This document shows, one piece after another, positions 63,111 to 64,000 of a stretch of 64,000 nt of DNA. The notes beneath the pieces were generated by a model. That model saw only the letters and a program-made list of their open reading frames with translations. It ran no database searches and was not told the DNA's origin. How positions within the stretch are numbered: position 1 is the first letter of the stretch; each line of letters opens with the position of its first letter. Source of the DNA: JALZVT01 sp039029135 (lineage in GTDB: Bacteria; Pseudomonadota; Gammaproteobacteria; Pseudomonadales; Azotimanducaceae); NCBI GenBank assembly GCA_039029135.1, contig JBCCGT010000027.1:1-64000 (forward strand). Direction: 5' to 3'. A program made the translations under genes and the position numbers.

Positions 63111-64000
63111 ATGACCGAAGCCGCACCCCAGAATTCGTCGACCGGCAAGGTCTTCGTCGCCGGCTGGGTCATCGTCGCGTTCACCTTCATCGTCCAGTTC
63201 ATGTGCGTCGGCACCTCGTACTATGTGTTCAGCACTCTGCTGGACCCCATCGCGCAGAGTCTGGAGACCACCCGGTTTCAGGTATCGTTGGCCCTGTCGC
63301 TGCAGACCCTGCTGATGGCGTTCGCCTCACCCATCGTCGGCAGACTGGTCGCAGAGCGGCCGATCAAACTGGTGATGTCTGCCGGCGTTGTCTTGATCTC
63401 GATTGGCCTGCTGCTGCTGAGCCAGGCGCAGACCCTGTGGCAGCTCTACGTCGCATTCGGTCTGGTGGTCGGCACGGGCTTCGCGCTGTGCACCAACATC
63501 CCCTGCAACACGATTCTCGCGAACTGGTGGGTTGCACGCCGCGGCCGGGCAATGGGCTTCTCACAGCTCGGCATCACGTTCTCTGCAGTGCTGCTGGTGC
63601 CGCTGGCGAGCTGGCTGATTCTGCAGTACGGGTGGCCGGCGACAATCACCGTCTTTGGCCTAGGCATCCCCGCCCTGCTGCTGCCCCTGATCTGGCTGTG
63701 CGCAGTGAAGACGCCGGAGGAGCGCGGCTTTTATCCCGACGGCGCGGCCGAACCGCCGCCCGTCCCAGCGCAGACGGACAGCATGCCCTGGACCCTGCTG
63801 CGTGCGCTGCGCGATCGCCGCGTCGTGCTGCTGACGCTGATTTTCGGTCCTTGCTTCATGACGATATCCGGCGTTGTGATCGTCTTGCCCACGCACAGCA
63901 CGGATCTCGGTTTCAGCATCATGGAAGGCGCCAACCTAGTCGTGATCACGACCGTGTTTGGGGCCCTCGCGAAGCCGCTGTTCGGCACGCTCGCCGATCG
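63111..64000 (+). CDS. MFS transporter (partial, runs off the right edge)
   Basis: 296 codons are present, no stop before the end. Translation gives about eight hydrophobic helices, the first from residue 12 (VAGWVIVAFTFIVQFMCVG). A loop after helix 2 (SPIVGRLVAERP) is a degenerate MFS motif A. A cytosolic loop of about 35 residues (ERGFYPDGAAEPPP...) separates helices 6 and 7. The overall pattern, with NWWVARRGRAMGFSQLG, resembles oxalate/formate- or monocarboxylate-type MFS carriers. Likely an organic-acid transporter; substrate unknown. Confidence 0.85.
   Translation, partial: MTEAAPQNSSTGKVFVAGWVIVAFTFIVQFMCVGTSYYVFSTLLDPIAQSLETTRFQVSLALSLQTLLMAFASPIVGRLVAERPIKLVMSAGVVLISIGLLLLSQAQTLWQLYVAFGLVVGTGFALCTNIPCNTILANWWVARRGRAMGFSQLGITFSAVLLVPLASWLILQYGWPATITVFGLGIPALLLPLIWLCAVKTPEERGFYPDGAAEPPPVPAQTDSMPWTLLRALRDRRVVLLTLIFGPCFMTISGVVIVLPTHSTDLGFSIMEGANLVVITTVFGALAKPLFGTLAD

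Overview
The window is GC-rich, densely coded DNA from a free-living Gammaproteobacterium. The evidence is gene order. The blocks mtaD-ubiG-yciK / gyrA-serC-pheA-tyrA, rluB-scpB-scpA-yciO, purM / DUF2066-pgsA-hda and mrp / metG-nth all resemble Pseudomonas-type chromosomes, but with gaps: no mupP between ubiG and yciK, no hisC between pheA and tyrA, no purN after purM, no rnf genes between metG and nth. The first ~120 bases are rich in homopolymers and look like a poor contig end, so this is probably one end of a draft or metagenome contig. The last gene (an MFS transporter) runs off the right edge. No genus can be named from this sequence alone.

Layout. 0.2-12 kb: aromatic amino-acid genes tyrA and pheA, an FAD oxidase, two phage-tail-collar proteins behind a 22-bp palindrome, serC, gyrA (wild-type quinolone region, perfect DnaA box upstream), mtaD, ubiG and yciK. 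12-17 kb: an orphan membrane histidine kinase, a DUF3604 lipoprotein and a GMC oxidoreductase. 17-25 kb: rluB-scpB-scpA, yciO, yciB-pdxJ, a periplasmic cyclophilin, a membrane-anchored cold-shock protein and argS. 25-31 kb: a fatty-acid desaturase, a sulfurtransferase, mnmC and a P450. 31-37 kb: serA, a second-type MurG, hda, pgsA, DUF2066 and purM. 37-39 kb: a DhlA-like haloalkane dehalogenase and a DUF3500 lipoprotein.

39.2-53.9 kb is an accessory catabolic region and the most unusual part of the window. It holds four SnoaL/NTF2-fold proteins (seven domains), a HisD/HpsN-like dehydrogenase, a bicupin, an HpcH/HpaI aldolase co-transcribed with a MetE-C-like zinc methyltransferase behind a LacI regulator, and a divergent TonB-dependent receptor followed by a sodium:solute symporter and a phytanoyl-CoA-dioxygenase-like hydroxylase. 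I infer a regulated pathway: outer-membrane uptake, inner-membrane symport, then hydroxylation, dehydrogenation, methyl transfer and C-C cleavage of an unknown, probably methylated or branched substrate. The promoter DNA is unusual. A candidate LacI operator overlaps a promoter -10 element, followed by six contiguous 13-bp repeats, some of which carry the operator half-site. A 12-bp inverted repeat and a 12-bp tandem repeat lie between the bicupin and an NTF2 gene.

53.9-64 kb: soxR with a textbook sox box divergent to a VOC protein, a small membrane peptide encoded just downstream of an unknown membrane protein gene, a HAD-gene remnant, an M48 protease, dcd, mrp, metG, nth, an aromatic/aspartate aminotransferase and the partial MFS transporter. 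I saw no rRNA, tRNA, insertion sequence, CRISPR array or prophage.
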